Below, one piece after another: positions 8,009 to 16,723 of a stretch of 57,631 nucleotides of DNA. Every line of letters begins with the position of its first letter. The stretch's first letter is position 1. The translations under genes and the position numbers were made by a program. Below the pieces are notes generated by a model. The model saw nothing but the letters and a program-made list of their open reading frames with translations, did not search any database and had not been told where the DNA came from. The DNA comes from Nitrosomonas eutropha (lineage in GTDB: Bacteria > Pseudomonadota > Gammaproteobacteria > Burkholderiales > Nitrosomonadaceae): positions 1 to 57,631 of the forward strand of contig NZ_QICQ01000015.1 of NCBI RefSeq assembly GCF_003201195.1. The letters run 5' to 3'.

Positions 8009-10390
8009 TTATTGATATGGCTTAACTTCGGTGGCGTGCAGATATAAAGTTTGTTGTGGTGGTCCCGGTAGAAACGGGCTGGCATTCCCCGCCACCCAAT
8101 CAGAATGGCCGCTGCCGTAATAAGGAGAGAGCGGATGGCCGCTTTGTCCTCCCGGCATCTGAAAATAGCCATTCTCTTCCTCTCCAGGCGCAACAACAAA
8201 GCGCAGGGATGCACCAAAATTTGGTGTCTGAACACGAGGCATATGGTGATCTCCAGGCAACTGATCTGCAGGCATATCCAGCCATGCAGCAATCCATGTA
8301 GGCAGGGCGCGGCTGAGCGGATGCCGGATAGCGGCAGTATTTTCTTCACCCCAATTGCGCGCGGCAATGCCGCCTGGTTGCGCTTGCAGCCATGCTGTTA
8401 CACGTTGTGCGCAAGCGGCGAGCATATCCTCCCAGCTATCCTCACCGGGAGGCAATAAATGTGGTGGACGATACTTGATCAGCTTCCAGACGGCATGTTC
8501 AACCTGGCTTAGGCGGGGCCGCACAAAATCAGGGTGATTGAGCCTCACTATTGCCGCAAAGGCATTGAGAATATGTTCCATAACAGCGTAACGAAAACTG
8601 TGTACGACGCGATAAGCTACCGACTGAGGTGAAGCGTGGCCATCCCAGTCACGCAAGGCTTGCTGCATTTCCCGGCTCCACGCAGCTGACGGGATTTTTT
8701 GCAATGTTTCTTCCAACAACTGCTTCCAGCGAGCAAGCAGCAGTGCGCGATCATCCAGCTGTATGGCTAGCAGATCTTTTGGTGCAACATGATTGAGCGC
8801 ATGTAATTGATCGCGGATCTGCTGACTGCGTGCGCCGAGATCATATCCACCATCCCCCAGTTTTTTCAGCAAGGCACCATCGACCATTCTGGAATTGCCA
8901 TTCCAGAGTCGCGTCCCTGGCGGATTGATCACCAGCGGATAATCAGCAGGCGCAAGCCAGCCCCTCCAGCCAATTGTCTGTTGGCCCCAATCTGCGGGCA
9001 GATTTGCATCGTAGCCGCCCGTGCGTAAAGGAATACGGCCAGCAATTGTCCAGGCGATATCGCCATTTCTACTGCCTGCAATGAAATTTTGTGCTGGAAT
9101 GCCCATGTTTTGCGCAATCCTAACTGCTTCTTCCAAGCTATCTGCCTGCTCCAATTCAATGATATCAAGGTTGACAGCATCTGGCTGGAAAGCTGTCCAG
9201 ACCAGCGCCAGAGGGGTGCCGTCATAATCTCTAGCAAGAATAGGGCCCCACTCAGTTTCATGGATTTCGAGCTGTTCATCGGGTGCATCACGCACATGTA
9301 GCGTTTCTTGCCATACTTTGATTGCTTTCCACTCACCATGATCAGCATAACGGGCAGGATTATCCAGATCGAGCTTGACTCTGACCCAGTCGGCAAAATC
9401 TCCATAAGAATTAGTAAACCCCCAGGCAATATGACGATTGGAACCGGCAACGATAACCGGGTTACCGGGGAGGCTGACGCCGATTACATCAATCTTCCGC
9501 TGGGCGTGCAAAGGATCCGGATAAACTAGATGAGTACGGAACCACAAGCCGGGAACCTGCAAAGACAGATGCATGTCATTGGCTACCAGTGCACTGCCAT
9601 TGGTTAGAGCGCCCCCAACTGCAAAAGCATTACTGCCAATGATGGGTAATTCCTGAAAGCTGTTGCCTGACAAAGTTTGTCGATTGATTGAGCGCAAATC
9701 AATATCGGTAGCAGGAGGGTAGGGTGGCCATTCAAGTTGGCTGTCATCCAGGGCGGCATCCCACTCTCCACCGCTGGCAGTCAGAAAACGGTAGGCAGAT
9801 TCCGGCAAGGAGGCATGCATCATTGATAGCCCCAGTTCACGATCAATGCTGTTTTCCTGCAGTGTTATGTGCATGGCAAGCACGATCAACAGGCTGTCTT
9901 CGCTACGCCAGGGTCGGGGTAGCGTTTGTGTAAGCAGATAACCAAATTGTTTGGTTTTGAGACTGTTTAGCCCTGTATTGACTCCGTCGCGATAGGCTTC
10001 AAGCAGACGAAGCTGGTCTTGCGGCAGCCTTTGCAGCATTGACTGTGCGCGGGCACGCATCCGATAGCCACGCGCCTTGCGATCAGCCGGTAATGCAACC
10101 CCACCAAATAACTCTGCCAGCTCTCCGGCGGCCTTGCGGCGCATCAAGTCCATTTCAAAGAAGCGTTCCTGTGCATGAATGAAACCCAGGCCACGCGCCA
10201 GATCTAACCTGTTTTCAGCACTTAGTGTCACCGTGCCGAGCGCATCCCGTTCAACCGTTACAGTATCAGCTAACCCGGGAAGCAGCAGATCTCCTTCATA
10301 AACGGGCAGACTGCCTCTAAGAAATAACCACGCAGTAGCCAAGATAATCATTGTGAGAACGAGCAGAAAAAGCAGGAATTTACGCAGCAT
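8009..10390 (-). CDS. penicillin acylase family protein (Ntn hydrolase, acylase of unknown substrate)
   Basis: A 793-residue protein with an N-terminal membrane/signal segment (4-25), an alpha-subunit region and a beta subunit that would start at Ser253 in IIG|SNAFAVGG, the autocatalytic cleavage site and nucleophile of this family. Blocks typical of the family include RGLGFIHAQERFFEMDLMRR, SLPGNPVIVAGSNRHIAWGFTN and the C-terminal MPGGQSGHPLSPYYGSGHSD. Members hydrolyse amide bonds of penicillins, acyl-homoserine lactones or unknown amides in the periplasm; substrate cannot be read from sequence. It stands alone, with a long regulatory-looking region upstream. Confidence 0.88.
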   Translation of the reverse strand: MLRKFLLFLLVLTMIILATAWLFLRGSLPVYEGDLLLPGLADTVTVERDALGTVTLSAENRLDLARGLGFIHAQERFFEMDLMRRKAAGELAELFGGVALPADRKARGYRMRARAQSMLQRLPQDQLRLLEAYRDGVNTGLNSLKTKQFGYLLTQTLPRPWRSEDSLLIVLAMHITLQENSIDRELGLSMMHASLPESAYRFLTASGGEWDAALDDSQLEWPPYPPATDIDLRSINRQTLSGNSFQELPIIGSNAFAVGGALTNGSALVANDMHLSLQVPGLWFRTHLVYPDPLHAQRKIDVIGVSLPGNPVIVAGSNRHIAWGFTNSYGDFADWVRVKLDLDNPARYADHGEWKAIKVWQETLHVRDAPDEQLEIHETEWGPILARDYDGTPLALVWTAFQPDAVNLDIIELEQADSLEEAVRIAQNMGIPAQNFIAGSRNGDIAWTIAGRIPLRTGGYDANLPADWGQQTIGWRGWLAPADYPLVINPPGTRLWNGNSRMVDGALLKKLGDGGYDLGARSQQIRDQLHALNHVAPKDLLAIQLDDRALLLARWKQLLEETLQKIPSAAWSREMQQALRDWDGHASPQSVAYRVVHSFRYAVMEHILNAFAAIVRLNHPDFVRPRLSQVEHAVWKLIKYRPPHLLPPGEDSWEDMLAACAQRVTAWLQAQPGGIAARNWGEENTAAIRHPLSRALPTWIAAWLDMPADQLPGDHHMPRVQTPNFGASLRFVVAPGEEENGYFQMPGGQSGHPLSPYYGSGHSDWVAGNASPFLPGPPQQTLYLHATEVKPYQ

Positions 10391-10460
10391 ATCAACAATA
10401 AACCCAACAAAATTGAGATCAATGAGATTGTAACAATCGCGATGCGTGTTTTTAGAAAGT

Positions 10461-10705
10461 TTATCCAGGCGATCTATTAAATATTTATGCTTCGATTACG
10501 TACAAACTTGTCCACAATTCCTGTGGATAAGTTTGTGTATAACTTGAGGATGATTGCCTTAAGGGTGTCTTTTCAAACAGGATTTTGAAATATGCTGAAA
10601 TTTTGCACACTTATTTTTTTCATTAGAAACAATATGTTATGTTTACAGCCAGTATTGACGCGGGTTTGAGGAGTTGTCAACAACTCAGGTAAAAAATGTG
10701 GATAT
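10461..10705. promoter_or_regulatory. cluster of DnaA-box-like sequences
   Basis: Within the 460-base gap upstream of the acylase are TTGTCCACA (10508-10516), TGTGGATAA (10522-10530) and TGTGTATAA (10534-10542). The last two are perfect matches in reverse to TTATNCACA, and the first has one mismatch. TGTGGATAT (10697-10705) has one mismatch, and TTATCCAGG (10461-10469) is weaker. The first two form an inverted pair separated by five bases. The flanks are AT-rich and include GATC sites. No dnaA, dnaN, rpmH or gidA is nearby, so a replication origin is not claimed; a DnaA titration or regulatory site is possible. Confidence 0.55.
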
Positions 10706-10853
10706 TTTTATGCCTGTCAAGAGAAATGTTCATGACAGATAGAAAAAAATTGGAATTTCTGTCTTTCTCAAAGCCATAATCAGGCATAAACTTTTGTGTT
10801 ATTTCTGATTTTAATAGTAAGTAGCAAATCATTTTGCGGCAGATCAAACCAAT

Positions 10854-11053
10854 ATGGATGATTTCATATCATTGATTCATCAGGTGCGCTGGTGTCTTTA
10901 TGTACTGAACCTTTACCGCTGAGACCAAAACCAGTATTTCAATTGCATGCATCAGCCCGTATTCTGATTGCCAGCCAGGCACCTGGCAGGCGGGTTCATG
11001 AAACCAGGGTGCCGTTCGATGACCCCAGTGGCAATCGGCTGGGCGAATGGATA
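10854..11053 (+). pseudogene. remnant of a uracil-DNA-glycosylase-family gene
   Basis: From an ATG at 10854 the frame reads MDDFISLIHQVRWC. A one-base shift near 10892 then joins SLCTEPLPLRPKPV, ILIASQAPGRRVHET and PFDDPSGNRLGEW. The blocks match the N-terminal third of a uracil-DNA glycosylase-superfamily protein (R.C..C...LPL.P.PV; A.QAPG..VH..G.PF.D.SG.RL..W). Homology ends near 11053 and the rest of the gene is absent. It is distinct from the intact family 5 glycosylase at 14121-14771. Frameshift plus truncation make it a dead gene. Confidence 0.65.
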
Positions 11054-11134
11054 ATTCCTTCCCGCAAGGTAGGATGTATCATGCTTAGTGATTCTGGTCC
11101 CGTAGGTATAATCTCTCGTCTCTTTCGTTTCTGA

Positions 11135-11964
11135 TCATGCCATAGAACTAATCGTCTTGCGGAAGCGGGTAAGTGCCAGCATGAAAAAAATAATACCAAT
11201 TGCAAGTAGAGCAAGAAATTCTGGCCAGATAATACTGAAACCTGCACCACGGTAGAGAATAGCCTGGGCAAGGGAGACAAAGTGGGTAGTTGGTGCTGTG
11301 AGCATGAGGTACTGCACTGCCTCAGGCATACTTTCACGTGGTGTCATGCCACCAGATAGCATTTGCAGTGGCAGTAGAATAATGATCATCAACAACCCCA
11401 TTTGCGGCATCGAACGCGCTACCGTGCCGAGAAAAATACCCATTGAGGTTGTGGCAAACAGATGTAATGTCATACCAATGACGAATAGCCCGATTGAGCG
11501 CTCATGGGTACGCTGAGCAAATCCTGTACGACAAAGACAATCGAAGCCGTAGCCACGATGGCGACTACTAGACCCATCGACCAGATTTTGGCCATCATGA
11601 TCTCGAAGGATGTCAGTGGCATTACCAGCAGATGTTCGATAGTGCCATGCTCACGTTCGCGGATTAGCGCCGCACCAGTGAGAATAATAGACAGCATGGT
11701 AATACTGTTGATAACTTCCATCACTGAGCCAAACCATACCGAGTTCAGATTCGGGTTAAAGCGTGCACGTATTTCGAGTTCGGCCGGCCAGGCAGGAAGA
11801 ATTTGATGGCTTTGAGAGAATGTCGTGACCTCATTAGTAACGATATTTTGAATATAACCGCTGCCGATAAAGGCTTGTGACATACGTGTTGCATCGACAT
11901 TGAGCTGAATGGCGGGTTGACGCCCAGCCAGTACATCGCGTTGAAAATCAGGAGGGATATTGAG
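11135..11964 (-). pseudogene. ABC-2 type permease (YhhJ/RbbA-associated family), N-terminally truncated and frameshifted
   Basis: Two minus-strand frames join into one permease. The upstream frame (11470-11964) carries IPPDFQRDVLAGRQPAIQLN, DATRMSQAFIGSGYIQNIV and REREHGTIEHLLVMPLT. The downstream frame (11135-11473, extending back to about 11500) carries GLFVIGMTLHLFATTSMGIF, LPLQMLSGGMTPRESMPE and APTTHFVSLAQAILYRGAG. A single-base loss near 11502 breaks the frame, and about the first 100 codons, with the first membrane helix, are missing. Intact relatives form exporters with an RbbA-type ATPase, which is absent here. Non-functional. Confidence 0.8.
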
Positions 11965-12083
11965 TCATGTCCAGGAACGCCTGAAGGGCCTTATCAGAGC
12001 TTAGGTTATTGGCAATGGCGTGTGCGACTTCATCGAGAATAACTTTCTGTTGGTGATGCAGTTTCTGGGTTTAAGTCGCCTTG
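11965..12083 (-). other. unassigned debris between the dead permease and uvrC
   Basis: A short minus-strand frame here includes HHQQKVILDEVAHAI, then stops at the junction with the permease remnant. I do not recognise it. It may be the trailing piece of another gene fused by the deletion that removed the permease N-terminus. Confidence 0.3.
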
Positions 12084-13898
12084 TCAGCGTAATTCCCGGT
12101 AAATTTTTTCAGCCAGCGCCCGACTGACACCTTCTGTCTGCTGTAATTCTTCGATACTGGCATTTTTTACGCCTTTAAGTCCGCCAAAGCGGGTGAGCAG
12201 ATTCTGGCGGCGTTTGCTGCCGATGCCGGCAATCTGTTCAAGAGAGGAGGTTTTACGGGTCTTGGCACGTTTTGCCCGATGTCCCTGGATGGCAAAACGG
12301 TGCGCTTCATCACGAATCTGTTGGATAAGGTGTAGAGCCGGATGGTCATTCGGCAGATGCAAGGTTTCTTCCTGCCAGGGGAGGATCAGCTGTTCCAGTC
12401 CTGGCTTGCGTGCTTCGCCTTTTGCCACACCTACCAATGGAATATCATTGAGCCCCAGTTCTATCATTACTTCGCTGGCAACGCCTATTTGCCCTTTGCC
12501 ACCATCAATCAGGATCAGATCGGGTAGCTTGCCTTCTTCCATGGCTATCTTTGCGTAGCGTCGTTGTAGTACATCACGCATCGCTGCATAGTCATCTCCC
12601 GGCGTGATGCCGGTAATGTTATAACGCCGATATTCGCCGTTACGCATGGCATAATGGTCATACACCACGCAGGAGGCCATCGTTGCTTCTCCCATGGTAT
12701 GGCTGATGTCAAAACATTCGATACGTGCCAGACCTGGCAGATTCAAAACCTCCTGCAGTGCCTGCAACCGATCTTCCTGGCTGGCTTGCTGGATCTGTTT
12801 TTGCCGTAGCGCCAGTTGCGCATTTTCGGTTGCCATGTCCAGCCACTTGCGTCGTTCTCCAATTGGATTGATCGTCAGGGTGACTTTATGACCAGCCTGT
12901 TCAGATAGCAATTTTTGCAGGAGTGTCACCCGGATTTTTTTACCCAGGATGATCAGTGGTGGAACGCTGCGATTCAGGTAATGTTGGCTGACAAAAGCTT
13001 CCAGCACCGTGCTGATACTGTCTTCATGTGTGTTCTGCGGGAAAAAGGTTTTGTCACCCAGATGTCGTCCGCTGCGAATCATGACCAGGTTGACCGCAAC
13101 AGTATGTTTGTCTGTCCCGGTTGTGCAGGCGATAACATCAGCATCCAGTGCTCTGCTGCTGTCGACAAACTGTTTTTCCTGAATCATGCGTAAAGCCTGC
13201 ATTTGGTCACGGAACAGTACTGCCTGTTCATACGCTTGTCGATCCGATGCCTCAAACATTTTCTGTTCTATGGTTTTTAATACTTCGTCCTGTTTGCCTT
13301 GCAGAAACAGGGCTGCACTGTTGACATCTTCCCGGTACGCTTCCGGGGTGATCAGATTAACGCATGGTGCGCTGCAGCGCTTGATCTGGTGAAGCAGGCA
13401 TGGCCGTGTACGATTATTAAACACCGAATTTTCACAGGTGCGCAGGCGAAAAACTTTCTGCAGCAGCTGAATGCTGGATTTGACCACGCCTGCATTGGGA
13501 AATGGGCCAAAATACTGATGACGGTTATCCAGTGCACCGCGATAAAACGCCAGCCTGGGAAAAGCATGATTCGTCAGTAGCAGGTAAGGGTAGGATTTGT
13601 CATCCCGGAACAGGATGTTGTAGCGGGGTGCAAGGCTTTTGATCAGGTTGTTTTCAAGCAGCAACGCTTCCGCTTCGGAGCGGGTGACTGTCGTCTCAAT
13701 CCCTGTAATCTGCGATACCATGAGTTGAATACGCGGTGACAGATTCGATTTTTGAAAATAGGATGACACCCTTTTCCGCAGATCAATGGCTTTGCCTACA
13801 TAAATCACATCGCCGGCCGCATTCAGCATGCGATATACGCCCGGTTGAGAAGGGAGCGTCAGAACAAACGCTTTACCGTCGAAAGAGGAATCCGGCAA
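12084..13898 (-). CDS. uvrC: excinuclease ABC subunit C
   Basis: UvrC makes both incisions in nucleotide excision repair. The protein has the GIY-YIG nuclease domain (PGVYRMLNAAGDVIYVGKA near the N-terminus), the UVR interaction region (residues about 200-240), the RNase H-like C-terminal nuclease (IECFDISHTMGE, LILIDGGKGQI) and a terminal helix-hairpin-helix pair (IAGIGSKRRQNLL). I chose the TTG at 13898, giving MPDSSFDGKAF and 604 residues, close to the family norm. AAGG lies eight bases upstream, and the start falls just after the tautomerase stop at 13912. An ATG at 13979 would overlap that gene and add a non-conserved extension. Confidence 0.93.
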   Translation of the reverse strand: MPDSSFDGKAFVLTLPSQPGVYRMLNAAGDVIYVGKAIDLRKRVSSYFQKSNLSPRIQLMVSQITGIETTVTRSEAEALLLENNLIKSLAPRYNILFRDDKSYPYLLLTNHAFPRLAFYRGALDNRHQYFGPFPNAGVVKSSIQLLQKVFRLRTCENSVFNNRTRPCLLHQIKRCSAPCVNLITPEAYREDVNSAALFLQGKQDEVLKTIEQKMFEASDRQAYEQAVLFRDQMQALRMIQEKQFVDSSRALDADVIACTTGTDKHTVAVNLVMIRSGRHLGDKTFFPQNTHEDSISTVLEAFVSQHYLNRSVPPLIILGKKIRVTLLQKLLSEQAGHKVTLTINPIGERRKWLDMATENAQLALRQKQIQQASQEDRLQALQEVLNLPGLARIECFDISHTMGEATMASCVVYDHYAMRNGEYRRYNITGITPGDDYAAMRDVLQRRYAKIAMEEGKLPDLILIDGGKGQIGVASEVMIELGLNDIPLVGVAKGEARKPGLEQLILPWQEETLHLPNDHPALHLIQQIRDEAHRFAIQGHRAKRAKTRKTSSLEQIAGIGSKRRQNLLTRFGGLKGVKNASIEELQQTEGVSRALAEKIYRELR

Positions 13899-13911
13899 GA
13901 CAGGTACCTTG

Positions 13912-14100
13912 TTACTTATCGCTGCCCAGCAGCCGGCCGCCGATTGCCCAGCTTTCATGCGGCATTTCATCAAAGGCAATATAAACGTAAGATTTAGGCT
14001 TGTGTGCGATACGTTCCAGCGTGTCGGTAATTTCAGTGGCGATCTGCTGTTTTTGTTCGTTGGTCAGCGTACCGGCCAGCCGGATATTTACATAAGGCAT
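13912..14100 (-). CDS. tautomerase family protein (4-oxalocrotonate tautomerase-like)
   Basis: A 62-residue protein starting MPYVNIRLAG, so that removal of Met exposes the catalytic Pro1 of the tautomerase superfamily. Gly-Thr-Leu-Thr-Asn-Glu-Gln-Lys, at residues 10-17, is the usual beginning of the first helix. The ATG at 14100 is preceded by GGAG; a longer frame from 14145 lacks this placement and would bury Pro1. The native substrate is unknown. It sits between the glycosylase and uvrC genes, 13 bases from the uvrC start, in a probable operon. Confidence 0.85.
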   Translation of the reverse strand: MPYVNIRLAGTLTNEQKQQIATEITDTLERIAHKPKSYVYIAFDEMPHESWAIGGRLLGSDK

Positions 14101-14120
14101 CTTTACTCTCCTGTTATTTA

Positions 14121-14771
14121 TCAAGTTGCAGCCATATCCTGACAAATTCTGTCGAAAATCTGTTCAAACATGGGTTCTGTCAGGCGTTTGGTCTGGGTAT
14201 TGTAGCGACTGCAATGATAGCTGTCATAAAGCCTCAATCTTCCTGCAACAGGGTGAACAGCACCGTGACTGAAGGGATAATCTGTTTTTCGGAGTCGCAA
14301 TGCTGTTAATGTAGCCTGATGGGCAACCGTTCCCAGCGCCAGTAATGCCTGCCCGCCATTACTTACAAAATCATGCAATTCAGATGCCAGAAAAATATTG
14401 CACTGTCGTATTTCTGCCGGTAGTGGTTTATTGGCAGGTGGTAAACATTTGACTGCATTGGTTATCCGGCAGTTAATCAGGCGAAGTGCATCGCCAACCG
14501 CAACAGATTTGCTGCGGTTGGCGAGACCAAATTTATGTAATGTTTGATACAGTAGGATACCAGCGTAATCACCGGTAAACGGACGGCCGGTCCGGTTGGC
14601 GCCATGCAATCCGGGTGCGAGCCCGATGATCAGCAACTTTGCTGAAGTATCTCCGAAGGGAGCAACTGGCCGAGCATGATAATCTGGGTGATCCGTTTTA
14701 ACCTGATCCAGATGCTGTGCCAGACGTGGGCAGTCACGACAATCCTGCTGGAATAGTCTTGATACAGACAT
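14121..14771 (-). CDS. uracil-DNA glycosylase, family 5 (UDGb type)
   Basis: A 216-residue glycosylase that removes uracil and other deaminated bases. Motif 1 is GLAPGLHGANRTGRPFTGDY (residues about 50-69) and motif 2 is SYHCSRYNTQT near the C-terminus, the family 5 version. CRDC near residue 10, with later cysteines, fits the iron-sulphur cluster of families 4 and 5. Motif 1 lacks the family 1 water-activating Asp, as expected for family 5. The start at 14771 abuts the divergent tamA upstream region. It probably heads an operon with the tautomerase and uvrC, giving a small DNA-repair group. Confidence 0.88.
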   Translation of the reverse strand: MSVSRLFQQDCRDCPRLAQHLDQVKTDHPDYHARPVAPFGDTSAKLLIIGLAPGLHGANRTGRPFTGDYAGILLYQTLHKFGLANRSKSVAVGDALRLINCRITNAVKCLPPANKPLPAEIRQCNIFLASELHDFVSNGGQALLALGTVAHQATLTALRLRKTDYPFSHGAVHPVAGRLRLYDSYHCSRYNTQTKRLTEPMFEQIFDRICQDMAAT

Positions 14772-14913
14772 GTTGTCCTCTTATTGTAAAATGGGTGCCA
14801 CTTATCGCAGCCTGCTATCCATGAATTTCCCTTTCGCCACAAAAATTTATACCAGTGTCTCAAGCAAACAGGATATGTATTCGTGGTATATGCTCAAATA
14901 TTGTTTCGCCTGT

Positions 14914-16722
14914 ATGAATAGGCTGGACAAGTTTTTTTATCAGGCAGAATGTAATTGGCGTGCTGGGTTGTTGTTACTCTGTTTGTTGTATTTGTCCTGC
15001 TGCGGTACCGCTTTGGCAGCTTCCGCCATTAGCAAGGATACGGAAAAGGAAAAGAAATCGGATCCTGTTGAAGTGACGATTATTGCACCATCAACTGCCA
15101 AAAAGCTGCTGGAAAAATATATTACTCCTCCGGCCAAGCCATTCAAGGATGAAATCAGTCAGGCGGCTTATGCACGTAAAATAAAACAGGAATCCACTGA
15201 GCTGCTGGCAACAGAAGGGTACTTTACCCCTGAAATCGAATTTAATGAACGGGAAAATAATAAGGCGTATGAATTGCGCGTTACACCTGGTCCCCGCACA
15301 CGTGTCGCTGCTGTGTCCATCGAATTTCAGGGAAATCTGGCGGCAGATGAGCCCGAACAGCATATACGGGTAGAGCAGTTGCGTGCCGGGTGGACGCTGA
15401 AGCCAGGTAAGGTTTTTCGCAGTGCACGCTGGGAAGATGCCAAATCTGCTTTACTCTCCAACGTAGCGGACAGAGATTATGCCACTGCTCGTATCGTTGA
15501 GAGTTATGCAAGAGTGGATCCCGATACCGCCCAGGCAACCTTGTCGATCATCATTGATTCCGGCCCGGCATTTCGTTATGGAGAGCTGCAGATTACTGGT
15601 CTGGAACGCTATCAACCGGATGTAATTCAAAACAGTATGCCTTTCCGCCCGGGTGATCCCTATCGCCGGGATCAATTGTTGGCTTTTCAGGTGGCGCTGC
15701 AGAATAGTCAGCTATTTAATTCGGCGGCTGTTACGATCAAACCAGATCCCGCTTTGCACGAGGCTGTGCCGGTAATAGTCATATTGACTGAGGCAAAATC
15801 CAAACACGTTGGTGCAGGCATTGGCTACAGCTCCAACAATGGCGCACGTGGTGAAATCAATTATCAAGATTACAATTTTTTGGGGCGTGCCTGGAATCTG
15901 GGCAGCCTGTTGCGCCTGGAACAAAAACGCCAGACATTTTCTGCAAGAGTAGATACTTTGCCGGATGCCAATCGTTATCGGTATTCATCCGGTGTACGCG
16001 TCGAGAAGACCGATATCAAAAACCTGAAAACCTTTAATCAGCGTGTGGATTTTTCCAGGATACGAACCACGGCTCATTCCATTTTGAAAGTGGGCATCAA
16101 TTGGCAACGCGAGGAACGGGAACCTTCTGGCGCACCCAATACCGTGAATGAAACCCTGGCGCTGGATTCATGGTATCGCTACCACGATATTGACGATCCG
16201 GTAAATGTTCACAGTGGTTTTGTTTCAGAGGTGCGACTGGGTGGCGGTTCCAGCTATGTGCTGTCTGATCGGAACTTTGTCCGCAGCTACCTCCGGCATC
16301 AGCAGTGGTTTCCTGTCGGCCGGCGGGATACATTGTATTTCCGTGCAGAAGCTGGCTATACCCTGGCTTCATCGCGTCAGGGGATCCCGCAGGAATACCT
16401 GTTCCGCGCCGGGGGCATTCAATCTATCCGGGGTTACGATTTTCTGAGTCTGGGCGTGCGTGAAGGAAATGCTATTGTTGGTGGACGTGTTGTGGCAACT
16501 GGAACAGCTGAATATGTTCACTGGTTCTCGAACGACTGGGGCGGGGCGGCATTTGTTGATGCAGGTGATGCGGCAGACAGGTGGGAAGATTTTAAACTAG
16601 CGCTAGGTTACGGGGTGGGTGCACGCTGGCGCAGCCCGGCCGGCCCGTTTGCACTGGATCTGGCCCGGCGGCATGATACCGGCACATTACGGGTGCATTT
16701 CTCCATTGCAGTGGCGTTCTGA
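14914..16722 (+). CDS. tamA: TamA-like outer-membrane translocation and assembly protein (Omp85 family)
   Basis: An Omp85-superfamily protein with a signal peptide, POTRA domains (residues about 50-260, including LRVTPGPRTRVAAVSIEFQG and FRYGELQITGLERY) and a C-terminal 16-strand barrel with GGIQSIRGYDFLSLG, the conserved VRGY/F-type lock loop. The chosen ATG gives MNRLDKFFYQ followed by a hydrophobic signal and ALAA. The open frame extends upstream to 14770 without a better signal, so the start is uncertain. tamB begins one base after the tamA stop. The two proteins form a complex spanning the periplasm that assists autotransporter and lipid traffic to the outer membrane. Confidence 0.88.
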   Translation: MNRLDKFFYQAECNWRAGLLLLCLLYLSCCGTALAASAISKDTEKEKKSDPVEVTIIAPSTAKKLLEKYITPPAKPFKDEISQAAYARKIKQESTELLATEGYFTPEIEFNERENNKAYELRVTPGPRTRVAAVSIEFQGNLAADEPEQHIRVEQLRAGWTLKPGKVFRSARWEDAKSALLSNVADRDYATARIVESYARVDPDTAQATLSIIIDSGPAFRYGELQITGLERYQPDVIQNSMPFRPGDPYRRDQLLAFQVALQNSQLFNSAAVTIKPDPALHEAVPVIVILTEAKSKHVGAGIGYSSNNGARGEINYQDYNFLGRAWNLGSLLRLEQKRQTFSARVDTLPDANRYRYSSGVRVEKTDIKNLKTFNQRVDFSRIRTTAHSILKVGINWQREEREPSGAPNTVNETLALDSWYRYHDIDDPVNVHSGFVSEVRLGGGSSYVLSDRNFVRSYLRHQQWFPVGRRDTLYFRAEAGYTLASSRQGIPQEYLFRAGGIQSIRGYDFLSLGVREGNAIVGGRVVATGTAEYVHWFSNDWGGAAFVDAGDAADRWEDFKLALGYGVGARWRSPAGPFALDLARRHDTGTLRVHFSIAVAF

Positions 16723-16723
16723 T

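Noticed and set aside
8009..8367. Minus-strand frame overlapping the 3' end of the acylase gene, containing a duplicated peptide
   Set aside because: It is a shifted frame of the acylase gene plus the 26-base duplication; no start signal or family match.
10391..10853. Possible chromosomal replication origin because of DnaA boxes
   Set aside because: No dnaA, dnaN, rpmH or gidA nearby and no skew data; kept only as a DnaA-box cluster.
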